64,000 nt of DNA from Eucommia ulmoides (Eukaryota > Streptophyta > Magnoliopsida > Garryales > Eucommiaceae), in assembly GCA_016647705.1 (NCBI GenBank), contig CM028338.1, positions 24,067,077 to 24,131,076 of the forward strand, in the 5' to 3' direction. The translations under genes and the position numbers were made by a program. The notes beneath the pieces were generated by a model that was not told the origin of the DNA, made no database searches, and saw only the letters and a list, made by a program, of their open reading frames with translations. Positions 45,658 through 57,955 of the stretch are shown here, one piece after another. How positions within the stretch are numbered: the stretch's first letter is position 1; each line of letters begins with the position of its first letter.

Positions 45658-47606
45658 TCAATTTTGACAACAAATAAGAACTTCTACCATCAATGGAGAT
45701 AACGAGCTACGAAACGGATCAAGCACATGACCCCCAATACTAAATGCCGATTCCGATGCAACCGTAGAAACAGGTACAGCCAACACATCCCTCGCCAATC
45801 AAGATAATACTGAAAATTTACTATTGCTACTTTTCCACCAACTTAAGTTTGCACCTTGGAGATTTTTGGCCAAATATTTTTCTACATCATTTTTACCCTC
45901 CAAAGATTGTCTTCTCGCTAAAAAAAATTGAAAACGAGTACTACCACTAGTACTACCACCGGAAACATCCTCAACAGTTGACGGCTCAAGAGAAGCATAA
46001 CAATCAAACAACCGATTCAAAACATCTTTTATTTTTTTAATTAACTCATTTGCATATACTTCATCATACATATCGCAAAAACAAAACTGAAGATAAGATA
46101 ATTTTTTCCTTGGATCCTAAACAACAGCAATATATAGAAGAATATTTATCTTATCTCCAGCCCTCCAGTATTTATCAAACTTAGCTTTCATACTAAAAGC
46201 CATTTTCGATAGCAAATGATCTTAACTTTGAATCAACTCATTTATTTTTCCATAAATTATAACTACCTCATCAAAAAACGTATTTGACGTAACAAACAAA
46301 GTACTCGAAAATTGTTTTGTAGCCAAATAAAAAAGTCTCAAAAACTTCACAAAACAACGAACATTGTGCCAATCTAGACTACTTGGTGGACTTCCACCAC
46401 TCTCACCATCAACAATATTGTTATAAAAAAAGTGATCTCGATATTTTTCGTCCCCACTCTCCAATCTGCCAAAAACAATTTCGAATTTTTTCGCACTCTC
46501 TAGCATCTTATATGTGGAATTCCAACGAGTTGGAACATCGCGACACAAGTGACTTTTCGATTCAATATTAAGTAGTTCAACATATTTTTTAAAAGTATGA
46601 AATCTATTTGGAGAATTCTAAACATATCTAACCGCTTCCCGAACTTTAACTACTAACTCGTATAGTTCTTTCAATCCATCACAAACAATCAAATTCAAAA
46701 TATGAGCACAACAATGCATGTGTAAAAATTCATGACCTAAGACTGTACCCTTCTAATCTTTAGTTACTCGTAGCAAAAATATAATAGTAATACTATTAGA
46801 ACTCGCATTATCAATCGTCAAGGTGAAGTAACTATCAATATTCCATTCTCGCAAACACGACTCAATTTTTTTCTCAATCGTTTCCGTCTTATGATCCTCA
46901 ACAATACAAAAACTTAATATTCTTTTATGCAAAACCAATCATCATCAATAAAATGAGACGTAAAACACATATAATTAAAACTTTGTATTGAAGTCAAGCA
47001 TATTCTACGATCCTGCATAACTTTCTTTAAATTCTCTCTCTCCGCATGATATATCTTTACAACGTCTCTAGCAACTGTAGTATGACATGAAATATTTTTA
47101 AATTTTGATTGAAAAGCATTACAAATTTTTTTAAAGCCATATTTTTCAACAAATCTAAATGGCAATTCATCAAAAATTACCATTTCCGCTAGCACTCTTC
47201 TAGCTTTATCCACGAAAAAATTAGTTAATACAATACTATCTTGTCCATCTTTTTTAAGTTGAGTAATTAACTAAGTTTGTCCCTTATCCAACTCCCTATG
47301 TGGATGATCGTTACAAACGTGAATGTGAGCTTTTAAATTACTAGTCCCATGAGTTTTTGGATCGACGTGATACACTTTTCCACAATAGTTACAAGAAGCC
47401 ATTTTATTTTCATCCCCATCTTCAAATTTCGGAAAATGATTCCAAACGTTAGAAACAATCTTACTAGTTCTACCATGTTTTTTCACATTTTTCAGTAGTG
47501 GTGGTTTTTCAGTAGGGGGTGCAGGGGCAGGAGTTGGATGGTTACTTTTGAGCGGTGTAGAAGAACCTTCAACATTAGCTTGTTCCATATAAGCAAATGC
47601 AGTCAA
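45658..47606 (-). pseudogene. hAT transposase pseudogene (BED finger to dimerisation domain)
   Basis: Starting at 47606, the first frame (111 residues) has a BED-type zinc finger: SNVWNHFPKFEDGD, C-NY-C-GKVY and GTSNLKAHIHVC. Next frames carry LPFRFVEKYGFKK (47213 on), then LREWNIDSYFTLTIDNASSN (46938 on), a hAT RNase-H-fold segment. About 46549-46750 reads MHCCAHILNLIVCDGLKELY and VREAVRYV, broken by a stop. 46222-46548 has CRDVPTRWNSTYKMLE. The C-terminus (45658-46071) includes LARDVLAVPVSTVASESAFS and the hAT dimerisation end before TGA at 45658. Several stops and frame changes make it inactive. The domain order is that of RICESLEEPER/DAYSLEEPER-like hAT proteins. Confidence 0.9.
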
Positions 47607-49200
47607 ACACTAATATGGGAACAAAAATAGGAACAGCCGAACAGAAATACTCCCAGTCCTTGCCAAACAGTCAAACAAAAGCAGAAACAGAAATCAAAGC
47701 AGAACAGGTTAATCCTAATTCAAGAAATAAGCAAAAAAACAAAAACCATATTTCTAGCTCATGATTTGAGTGCAAATTGTGTCTGTGGCATACAATACTA
47801 CAACAAAAAGTGGATATGGTAAAAAATTCCACCATAAAAAAAATAAAAATAAAATAAAATAAAATCATGCTGTAAAAAGCTAAATGTATTAATTTATGTT
47901 TTACTCGACCAGGCCTGATGAATCAAACTTGAGTAATGGGCATCCAGAAAAATTAGCAAAAAAAGGTATAAATGTTTTTATCCCTAAAATAAACCTTAAT
48001 ATAAGGGTTTGCTTGTTTGTCCAGCTGAACATAGCAGTGTCTAGTAAGGACTATAGAAGCATTCTTATATTAAAATTTAGATCTCGATCAAAACAGAGTT
48101 GTGTAGTTGATGTATTCAACACTATGTGAATGCAGCAACATTGTCATTAGTTTTCTGATTGAGAATAAGACTAGCTAAATGACTCGATGTCCATTCCAAA
48201 TCGAAGATAAAAATAGCTAGGAACCATAGAGTAAAAGGGAAGATCTAAAGCCACTTTCTCTAAAATTTGGGAACAAAATACTAAACATGGGAACAGAGCA
48301 CTAATCAAACAAAACTATTTTAATATGGGAATAGAACATCAATATATAAGAACAGAACACTAAACAGACGTTAAGAAGAAGAAGAAAAAAACATGGGAAC
48401 AAAGCACTAATCAAACAAAATATGGGAATAGAACACTAAACATGGGAACAGAACACTAATCAAACAAAACTATTTTAATATGGGAACAAGAACATTAATC
48501 AAACATAATCATGATTCAAGAACAAATCATGTATTCATGTTTTAAAGCAGAAACGAAAAAAAAAAATAGAAACAAAAACATATGATATCATACAAAATAA
48601 AAGGCAACAGAAACAGATCATAAACACTAATCCATGAACCGATTTAAAGTTCAAAAATCCTAATCCATAATGAACAACCGACATGGAAATCGATTCAAAG
48701 TTCAAAAACCCTAATCCATAACGAACAAACAAATTGAACAAATAGAAGAACTCACCATTTTGGGTATTATTTCAACAGTAGATTTCGTGTCTCACGAGTC
48801 TCAAAGATTGAATGTTTAGTTTTGGATTTTGGCTTCAAATCAAACAAGGGAATCAAACATGAGATGAACCAACCGAATGGAAAACAAGATGAAGCTTCAA
48901 AGGCCTTTATAACCATTGTCATTTGGTGAAGAAAAAAAGAAAAGAAAAGATATGGCCGACGAGGAAGATGAATCAGTGAATCAACCAATGGATTATGGAA
49001 GACCTTTAAGACGATGTACTGATGTACAAATCGAAGCGTTGTAAGATTTTGGAGGCTAGAGCCTAAAGTAATGAGAGCGTGGGGAGAGATTGAGCGACGC
49101 TTAGGTTCGCTCTCTACCAGGCAAGATTTAAATCAAACCTAAGAAGACTGAGATTGAACGGTGTAGTAGAGCACATAGGGTTTACAACTTACTGTTATGC
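47607..49200 (-). other. 5' non-coding part of the hAT element
   Basis: No coding frame. 48260-48500 has repeated ATGGGAACAGAACACTAA and ATCAAACAAAACTATTTTAA units, and 48640-48730 holds a tandem of about 66 bp (AAAGTTCAAAAATCCTAATC and a variant). This is probably the promoter and untranslated leader of the transposase. Confidence 0.55.
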
Positions 49201-49393
49201 CTTGTGTATACCGGTCGGGTCGGGTGAAAACGAGTGTGGGATGTTGAATCCGACGACCGAATCACGTGATATGCTATCGGATCGGGTTTTAGCCGATCCG
49301 ATCTTCCAAACATCTAATACCCGACATTTTTCGGGTCAGGCCAGTCGGGTATTGTGGGAGGATCGGGTTTTTCAGGCTTTTTGCACAGCCCTA

Positions 49394-50060
49394 TGGTAGG
49401 GGAGGGGTGTTTTTTTCCCCCTAATTATCAAAAATAAAGAGGTGAAAAAAAAATATTTTTTTTCTAAATAGGATCTTAGTGTAAAAAGATTAAGGAGATA
49501 AATATAACCAAAAAAAAAACTTAAAAGGAATATTTTTATATTTTAATTTTTAATTATTTTTAAATTGTTAGGGGTAAAATGGTCATTACAATAAATTTGT
49601 TACTACTTTTTAACCTACAAGGGAGCTAAATGGTGTTTGACCAAAATGATAAGGGGATGTCCGGTATTTTCTAAGTGATAGGTGAGGTTTGTGATTTTAG
49701 ACAAAATGAAAGGGACGGTAAATAGTAAATACCCATACCACTAATTATAAGCAGTTTGAGACTGATGAAATTGTTTGTATAGAGCAACTGCAACAATAGA
49801 AAAAACAACCAAAATATTTTCTAAATTGATTGTATCGAGGTAATATTAACTAGATTTGGAATTTGTTCATCATATCATAGTTAATTAGATTATGGGATTT
49901 TTTGGCCCAAATTTCACACTCTCTCTCCTTAATAAACCTTTAAAGCAAAAAGGTTATTATTTAGTTTTTTATCAAAACATTGTTAGTTTTTAATCATTTG
50001 TAGACAATGAATAGACATATAGAACATTTTATATATATTACAAAACCAAAGAAACCCTAA
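49394..50060. other. Intergenic spacer right of the hAT element
   Basis: AT-rich, with several T and A runs. No gene or element recognised. Confidence 0.5.
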
Positions 50061-50640
50061 TTATTCCTCTTATTCTCGTCGCTCAATCTATAGTGGCTTC
50101 TTCTCTATCAGTTCTCAATCTTCCGTCCAATCTCGCCGCTCAATCTCATTGATCTAAATCTATCGTACACCGATTCTTCTCTAGATATTTGGATGCCATC
50201 GTCGCCGCTCAATCTACAGTCGCCTAGAGATTTGGACGCCACCGCTGCCGCTCAATCTATACTGCCTAGAGATCTGAATCACCCTTTCTATCCTTCCCTA
50301 CGAACCGACGGATATGGTGGCCCAACAACAGTTTATGTGGCTTGATGTGGTGGCCAGACGACAGCGGACAACGGATCTGGATGACAAACGAAGGCGGGTG
50401 TGGCTTAACGGTAGCTAGACGACAACAAACGATGGATCTGGAGATCGAGACATCTAGACGACGACGGATGTGACTTGAGTCGCTTGACGGTGGCCAGACG
50501 ACGATGAACGACGGATCTTGACATCTGGAGATTTGGACGACGCCTGTGCTATGCTCGCAAACATCAAACCTAGCGTCACTGCCGCTGCACAAACATTAAA
50601 CCCTAATGCCACATCTGTTCTCCTCACAAACATCAAACCC
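50061..50640. repeat. Diverged tandem repeats (CGCTCAATCTA and GACGACG types)
   Basis: 50085-50275 repeats GCCGCTCAATCTAYAGT...GCCTAGAGATYTGGA in about 50-bp units (50205-50270 is the clearest). 50310-50560 repeats GGTGGCCAGACGACG with AACGACGGATCTKGA in about 55-65 bp units. The minus-strand frames across it (50266-50592, 50454-50636) reflect the repetition. Confidence 0.6.
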
Positions 50641-51570
50641 TAACACTAATGATTTCTCTCTCTTCCAGCCTAAATGTTCAGTTTTCAAATATGAATGTTC
50701 CATTTTCCCTCATTTTAGCCTCCACTGTAGGAGTTCCAGATCCGAATGTTTATTTTTCAGATCTAAATGTTCCAAAACCGTTTTCTAGGAGTTTCAAATC
50801 TGATTGGTCCTCTATTTCGGAAATTAAAATTTTAGATCTGAAAGTTCATTTTTCGATTTGTGGTTTTGGTGGATGTTCATTTTTCTGATTTGGTGAATAT
50901 TCTGGTTTGTTTTTTGTTGATATTTAGAGTTTTTTTAAAAGAAATTTCAATGTTCTTGATTTGTTTTTTTGTGAATGTTCGTATAGGGGTTAGATTTGTT
51001 TTGATTTTGTTGATTTCTGTAGAGTTTTGTGATTCGCGTGAATGCTTTTTTCAGTGATCCTAGGTGTCTTTCAATGTTCTTCATTTGTTTTTTTGTGAAT
51101 ATTCGTACGGGTTTCAGATCTGTTTTGATTTTTTTGGGTTTTACTGATTTTGGTAGAGTTGTTTATTTATTTGTGAATATTCTTTTTGTTGATTTTCTTG
51201 TTCTTTGCGAATGTTCACATCAGTTTTCTTTTTGGTGAATATTCGGTGTGATTTGGTGAAATTCGTATCGGTTCAAATTTGTTTTGATTTATTTTGAATT
51301 TTAGTGGAGTTGTTGTTTATTAGTTGTGAATGTTTTCTTTTTGTTGTTCTATGTAAATATTCATATTGATTTATTTTTTGGTGAAAATTCGTTATGGTTT
51401 GATAATCGAGAAAACGCGTGAACATAACAAATAATGTATTTGTTCACATAAAATTGCATACATTCACCTCATAAAAATTAGTCTTACCATGTATTAAAAT
51501 ATTTTAAAAATAGCAAAATTTTAAAAAGTGAATATTCTACAAAATAACATGTGTAAATTATGGGTAAAAG
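50641..51570. repeat. Array of GAATGTTC-type repeats
   Basis: At least ten occurrences of GAAYRTTC or GAATATTC, with the longer unit TTTTTTTGTGAATGTTCGTA then GGTTAGATTTGTTTTGATTT clear at about 50965 and 51090. Spacing is about 60-130 bp. The palindromic core resembles that in 5340-5700. It could be the terminal region of a Mutator-like element. Confidence 0.55.
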
Positions 51571-54558
51571 ATGGTCAAAGAACACAGGACCATTTTCTAA
51601 GAACTAAAAACTTTATTATAGTAACAAAAGGTTCATTTTTTAATTTTTATATCTCTTCAGGTCTAAATAATAAATTTCTCGATGATTAATAGTAAGTACA
51701 AGAAATAAATTGAAAATATGTTGGTAAGGACAAAAAAAAAAGTTGCTATCTATATGAAACAAAAAACTCAAAATAAAAAATAAAACCCCTAAAATATTTA
51801 GTATATAAATATTAATTTTTTTTTTCAAATTAGGAAAATTTATCAACAAAAATAATAAAATTAACTGCTCCATTGCTTGTATTTAATTAATAAATGATTT
51901 TTTTTATTTTTTTTAATTGTTCAACCCTTATTTTAGTGTTAGTTTAGTCATATAACATTTTAAACATTTAGGTTATAATCTATTTCTTAGTATTAGTACT
52001 TTAATAGTTAACAAACATAGTGAACAATCAACTGAATGCAACTAAGTTTTAAAATTATTGAATTATGGTTAAAACGATCGACCGGATACCTAGGATAGCC
52101 AATCGGAATGGACGGAACACTAACACTAAAAAAAAAAAAAAGACTCAAACAGTCTACTGGTTGTATGGGTCGGTCGACCACTGTGGACAATTGTTCAAAA
52201 ATTAAAGAAAATGCCAAGTCGTTGACAGAGCCAATAAGGCAGTTGACTGACCTCAGCAGTAAGGGGAAATTGTCCTTGAAAAACTCAATCTGATCGATCG
52301 AATTAATGGGCCCATCAACCAAATCGCTTATCAGTTTTAAAATTCAAACATTTTTGGGAATCATTTTGCATTATTTTTAACAAAAATGCTTTCTAAAATA
52401 TTTTTTCTAATATTTTTAAGTGATATATTTTTTTATTCAAAAGATTTTATAAAGAGATTTATGCGTTAAAGATTATTTGAAATTGGGACTTTTGTAATAT
52501 TCTATTTGAGCCCTTAAATTTTCAAATTTCCTATATCTTCCTTGATGATCTTTGACCCTTTTGAATTGCTAATTAATAGTTGCACTTTTTAATATTTTAA
52601 TTAATAATTCTTGAACTATTATGTTTAAAAATACGTGGATTAATTCAAATATTAATGGTCTTAATTAAGGAGGTCAAAGTCTATGGCCAACATGCATATT
52701 TTTAGGGAAGAATATTTGATATTTTGACTGTTGGGAATATCTGGATTTTCAACTATTAAATATCATGAAAGTGCACATTAAAAACAATAAGAAAAGAGTG
52801 GGAAAAAAAAAAAAGCTAAAATATTTCTAAGAAAATAATCTTTGTGATACATCTTTGAGATCAAAATTCTATGAGATTGTTTTTGCAGATATTTTGTTGA
52901 TCATTGTTTACTTCGTACTGTGGGTTGAATTACTTGTTTGGTTTGGATTATTTTTCATATCTTGGTGAGATTTTTTCATATTTTATCCATTTAGATCTAA
53001 TTCTATATTTGATTATCCATCTCGTAAAATTTTATTGAATATTATCGGCAATTATTTGTAATGTCATCTTTGCTTAAAAAATATTAAGTCTAAATCAGAT
53101 ATATTTTGATTTGAGTATAAATCTTTTGACTGATCAATAATCATTCTTAAACTGGAAATTATCTTTTTTAGATTACTAAGTTATTGAAAATTGTTATCTG
53201 AACTTGCATACTTGAAAGTTCATATATTTTACGTTAATCAAATTAAACGATTTCATTAACTTTATCTGGATTATTTGACTACTTTCTCATGTTGATTAAC
53301 TCCAGATAAATTAACACGAGATTATTAATCTGATTATCTAAATATCATGTTAAATTCACTTCTATCACACTTCATCGAGTTAATTTTTTATTAATATTTA
53401 TAAGTGTTGGTAAGAACTATGTGTGAAATATATTTTATGTCTATTAAGGATTAGTAACTTCATCGTAATTGTAATTATTTTAAGTGAGAGTGTGTTTAAA
53501 TGTAAGGGCACTCGAACTGGGTATACGGGTTTGATTCTCATCAGGAAAGACAATGAAGATTTAGTGGATAGAATATCTTGCGAGAGTTCAGGAGAATAAA
53601 TGTAGGCAATAGTAGCTTGACGAACTTATATAAAATCTTACTTGTCACTATCTCTATCCCTTCTCTATTTGGTTTGCGTTTGTGTGATTGTCTTAATTCG
53701 TTTTCACTTAAAATCTAAGTAAAATAAAATATGATAAAAATTTGGAAAAGGTCACAGATACTTATATCAAATTTTAAACTGCCAAAATCATCCACCGGGT
53801 AGTATTTTGGGCCAAAAAAAACGTCTTATGACACAGATATGCGGTTTTGGCACTAAAGGCTCCTAAGCCTATTTCAAAATTCTTAAATGTCAAAATAGAG
53901 AAATACCAGCTTTAAATGTTATGGAAAATACAATGTACATGGACTTTCATTTAATGGTTTCCTAGTTCGTCTTCTTGTAATCAATTTTACAGAGTTCTTC
54001 TTGGGAATCAATTTTGGAGAGTTTGTTTTGCACGGTATTGTTTAAACTTATCCGGAATGCTAATCCTAAGGAAGAGTTTCTATACTTTTGCCAACTCAAA
54101 GCTTTACTCATATGGGAAAGTCAAAATGACAAGGAAGAGGGCTCTTCCTTAATTTACATTTTCTTAGAAATTTAACCAAGACAATGGAAACATAATCTCA
54201 TCCAAAACACTTGATTTTTTTTTTTGGTGGTTTTTGAGAGAAAAATTCAGCATGGGAACGGCTTAGTAGGGATTTTTTTTTTAATGAAATGGTCATAATA
54301 ACAATTTGACTTAGATACTTGCAATATTTAAACATGTATAATAGTAAAATTTAAAGAGAATTATGCCAAGCAACACTTTAGGGGAGCATGATTATAGGGT
54401 ATTAAATAATCATCCTCGTGGGAACATCGAGAGAATTGGAATGATGCTAAGGCTTTTGCCTCCAACCTCTTGTATTGAGTCCTTTGGTTCGACAAAAATT
54501 TAAACAAAGATATTTATCTTCCTTACCTCAAAGGTGGGTGCTTTTTAAGGCTTTGAGC
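51571..54558. other. Intergenic stretch with a possible SIRE-like copia LTR
   Basis: No gene. 52075-52310 carries GTCGAC/GTTGAC words (GGGTCGGTCGACCACTG at 52165, CAGTTGACTGACC at 52241) like those in the minus-strand LTR at 34915-35275. 53510-53660 contains GGGTTTGATTCTCATCAGG-like and TAGTAGCTTGACGAAC-like phrases that resemble the 3' part of copia LTRs. Ends were not identified. The rest is AT-rich and unassigned. Confidence 0.35.
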
Positions 54559-55079
54559 GGTTAGGAAATCTCGTTTCCTAATCTGTATTGGACAACATAT
54601 TATTAATTTAATTATATTAGTTATGTAATTTAATGGGCTGAAATTAAGTGTTTAAATTAATTTGAGTAAGCCGGTAGACTGCTCAAAATAATGTGGGTTA
54701 AATGTGTAGATACCAATTTTTTTATTGGGGTGATTAGGAGATTATGAAAATCTTAACCACATAATATATAAAGAAAAATATGATGTTATGATCCCCAATA
54801 TATCAAATCGATATACAATCTACCTTCTCCCCCATCTAGAAGAGAGACGACGGTCCCAAGATAAACTAGAGAGATTTGGTTGAGAAAGACCACAAACCAC
54901 CCCCGTTCATGCCCCCGATCTACGTCCCGTTCATGTACGATCGTCACAGGATTTCCGCATCAGTAGTCGATCATTTGTAATAGATCCAAGTACACGATTG
55001 ACGAATTTAGGAACTCTTAATGATTTGACATGTTGTTTAGGGTTTATAGATTCAAATCTATGGGGTTTAAATTCTAACA
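54559..55079 (+). mobile_element. 5' LTR of the copia element
   Basis: The end at 55079 (ATTCTAACA) is set by the primer-binding site that follows. The start is placed at GGTTAGGAAATC (54559), assumed to be a mutated TGTTAGGAAATC that would pair with the TAACA end. A TATA-like ATAATATATAAAG lies at 54761-54773. The left boundary needs the 3' LTR, which is outside the window. Confidence 0.6.
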
Positions 55080-55081
55080 AG

Positions 55082-55094
55082 TGGTATCAAAACC
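55082..55094 (+). other. tRNA-Met primer-binding site of the copia element
   Basis: TGGTATCAAAACC two bases after the LTR end closely matches TGGTATCAGAGCC, the complement of the initiator tRNA-Met 3' end that primes reverse transcription in most plant copia elements. Confidence 0.85.
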
Positions 55095-55339
55095 TACTTC
55101 ATGTTGAATCATTAGAGTCCTTAGGGTTTTCAAGTTCGTAGAGTTTTAGAGTTTGTGTTTTCTCTATTAAAACTTGATTCCTTGTAGAATCGTGGGAGAA
55201 AACATTAAGGTTATATGTGTTTTGATTTTTTTTGGCTAAAAATTATGGATTTGTTTTGGATCTAAGAAAAGAAAAAAAAAAACTTTTCAGAATTTTTGGG
55301 TGTTTTTTGCTACAGAAAAATAAAGAAACGAAACGTAAT

Positions 55340-55750
55340 TCAGCCTCTGACCGAATTAGTCGACCGACCACCCAAAATCAGTCAACCGATTCATGCAAAG
55401 GGGTTTTCCGTTTTGGATTCTGACCGAATCGGTCGACCGACCACCCATAATCGGTCAACTGATTCGTGCAGAAATGGGTCGTCATTTTGGCGTTTTGGAT
55501 TTTGATCAATTAGGTCGACCGACTACTAAAATTCGGTCAATCGAATCTGTCAGGGGTTCACAATTTTTTGTTCTGACCGATTCGGTTAACTAAACCTTAT
55601 TAGTCGGTCGATTGACTGCTTTAGAATAGAGGCCAATTGGCTTCTGTCCAATTCGGTCAACCGAATTTTCAAAACCGATCAACCGACTAGATACCCCAAT
55701 GCCAGAAACTTTAACCCGTTGCACAACATTCAATCAACGGACCATTAGGA
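55340..55750 (+). repeat. GTCGACCGAC repeats in the copia leader
   Basis: Four to five units of about 65-75 bp, for example TCTGACCGAATTAGTCGACC (55347) and TCTGACCGAATCGGTCGACC (55419), each followed by GACCACCC and a TCAACYGATTC word that can pair with the first part. Short plus-strand frames at 55232-55593 come from the repeats and are not genes. Confidence 0.8.
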
Positions 55751-56361
55751 CGGTCGACTAATAAATCTCATATCTTAAAATAAATTAAAATGAAACAATA
55801 TGTTACTAAAGTAATCTCTATTATGTAGTTTATTTTATTTTGGGATATTAAGATGTTAATGTTTGTTGTTTATGCGAACAATAGCAAGCCCAAAGGAAGA
55901 GTTGAATAATAAGCATCGGTGTCTGTTGTTTATGCGAACTATAATCTGCCGAAAGGAAGATTATTGTTTAACTAAATAATAGACATTGATTTCATATACG
56001 TATGGTTATTATTTAAGCAATCAATAATCGACCCAAATGAAGGTTATTGTTTGGTCAAATAATAAACGCACCTGCGATGATAAATACGTGACGATTGTAA
56101 AGACTTTTTAATATGAACAATAGTTCGTTCAAAATAAAGGTTGTTGTCTGATAGAACTAATTGTCAGTATTTGATTACTGCACTGAGAGGACCACTTATA
56201 TTTAATTTATCTATCCAAATAATAGAAATTAATGTTGTGCTAGGTATCTTAAGATAGGTCTCCAATTTGGATTATTTGTTCATATCTTGTTTTATTTTTA
56301 TGACATGCTTGTGAGTATGTTTGTTTATTTTGTTCTCTATTCAATTTCTTTTACTACTGCC

Positions 56362-56775
56362 ATGAATGTTACTGCCAGCAATATCCCATTGCTGAGCGGG
56401 ACGAACTTCAAAGTCTAGAAACTGTGGGGATTGTCCTTGGTTGTATGGATTTGGATCTTGCACTTCGGGAGGATCGACCCACTGCTACTCCAAAAAACCT
56501 CAATGAAGTTAAAATTGAAAAGTGGGATCGATCTAACCGAATATGCTTGATGATCATGAAGTGCTTAATTTCCGAAGCATTTCGGGGCTCTATTACTGAG
56601 GGCAAGAGCGCCAAGAGGTTCCTAGAAGAAATTGAGCAATGTTTTGCCAAGAACGAAAAGTCGGAGGCAAGTAACCTTGTGGAAAAACTCGTCGCAATGA
56701 AGTGTAAAGGTAAAGGGAATATAAGGGAGTACATCTTGGAGATGTCTCATCTCGCGTTGAAACTAAAGGCACTAA
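56362..56775 (+). pseudogene. copia gag, first part
   Basis: The frame starts ATG at 56362 and begins with NVTASNIPLLSGTNFKV followed by TAG, where copia Gag has the Trp of a GTNFKVW motif (a TGG to TAG change). A 1-base shift follows, after which 56424-56775 is open: GIVLGCMDLDLALRED, KWDRSNRICLMIMKCLIS, AKRFLEEIEQCF, LVEKLVAMKCKG and YILEMSHLALKLKAL. These are the conserved steps of the copia Gag (UBN2-type) capsid region. It ends in codon CTA at the ACTAA target duplication. Confidence 0.9.
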
Positions 56776-57916
56776 TGTAACGGCCTGATTTCCTAAGGCC
56801 GCCACTCGGGTTCTCTCATTGAAGAATCAATACCAAAATCGATTGACCGAATTTTCATTCTATAAAACCTGGTAAATTTATAATGCGACGGCGTCCAGTA
56901 ATTAATAATTTGTCTTATGAAAATATTTTAATTTACTATGCGACGACGAAAATTATAATTATTAATTTATAACTTTATATATTTATCGAATCGATTTTAC
57001 AACGGCGAATAATAAATACGACTATTACAATTTTTAAATAGAAATTCAACTAAAATTCTTGTCTCCGTTTCCCTCTCGTCGGCCCTGCAATTAAAAATGT
57101 GGGGTTGTGAGCCAACGCTCAATAGAACTCCAACCACTCTAATACATGCATTTAATTAACGCGAGAAATAAAACACATTGACATGATTTTCACGTAATCT
57201 TCACATAGTCATAATTATTTCATAAAATTTAACAGGTAAAATTCAACAATAATAACATAAATCATACAATCGAAAAATTAAATACATATATTAGAAGAGT
57301 TATAAATTCTACCTGAAATTCGAAACCGAAATTTAACCAAAATAATTGTTCTTGCTCAAAACATTCAAAATATCACTTTTTTTTTCTTAACAGTGACATA
57401 GTGTTCTTTTCCCAATTCTAATTCTCTGAATCCCTTCTCTTCCCATTCCTCTTATTTCTTATTATAGGATCATGACACATCCACTTCACGCTTATTATAT
57501 TATTCTCCCATTACTCTTATTTATTATTATTATTATATTATCATGACACATACACGTGTCACTCATTATATTATCATGCCATAACTCTTGTTTAGTATTA
57601 TTATTATATTATTTATAACATATGATTTTGGTTTCCTTCTTAACGAAGGAAACCATTTTCATCCGTTAATTAATTAATTTATTTACATAATGTTCTCTTT
57701 AAAATAAAATAAAATAATAATTATATCCCAAAACTCTTTAAAGTAAATTTTAAATAACACAATAGTCCCAAAACAATTAAAAGTCAATTTAGAATTAACA
57801 CTTAACCCCAAATTTTTTTAAATATTATTTATACCAGAAATTTATAAAACCGACCCAAAAATGTTAAACTTATATAAACTAATATTTTCAAAAATACAAA
57901 TTTTCGGGGTATTACA
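56776..57916 (-). mobile_element. 3' LTR of the nested Ty3-type element
   Basis: On the minus strand it starts TGTAATACCCCGAAAATTTG and ends GGCCGTTACA. It contains a perfect 10-bp hairpin, GGTTTCCTTC-TTAAC-GAAGGAAACC (57630-57654), also present in the other LTR (63206-63230). It has small indels against the right LTR (for example near 57110 and 57530). Confidence 0.93.
57630..57654. other. Perfect 10-bp hairpin in the LTR
   Basis: GGTTTCCTTC and GAAGGAAACC are separated by TTAAC; the same hairpin is intact in the other LTR at 63206-63230. Such LTR hairpins may mark the R region or transcript end, but that is inference. Confidence 0.75.
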
Positions 57917-57955
57917 ATCTATTCCCCGTAAATAAATTTCGTCCTCGAAATTTTA
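57917..57955 (-). other. Polypurine tract and pol-end remnant of the nested Ty3-type element
   Basis: On the minus strand TTTCGAGGACGAAATTTATT precedes ACGGGGAATAGAT and then the LTR. The first part is the well-known C-terminal FRGRN-like coding end of Tekay-type pol; the purine-rich part primes plus-strand DNA synthesis. Confidence 0.7.

Larger units (their letters stand above)
44805..49393 (-). mobile_element. hAT-superfamily DNA transposon, 4589 bp, inactive
   Basis: Terminal inverted repeats are TAGGGCTATGCA (44805 onward) and, read inward on the minus strand from 49393, TAGGGCTGTGCAAAAAGCC. Both subterminal regions are packed with CGGGT/ACCCG words (44820-45045 and 49205-49375), the usual binding-site arrangement of hAT elements. 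The right flank reads TGGTAGGG (49394-49401); on the left TGGTGGGG lies at 44786-44793, followed by extra G up to 44804. This fits an 8-bp target duplication whose left copy was altered by G-run expansion. A minus-strand transposase remnant lies inside at 45658-47606. Confidence 0.85.
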
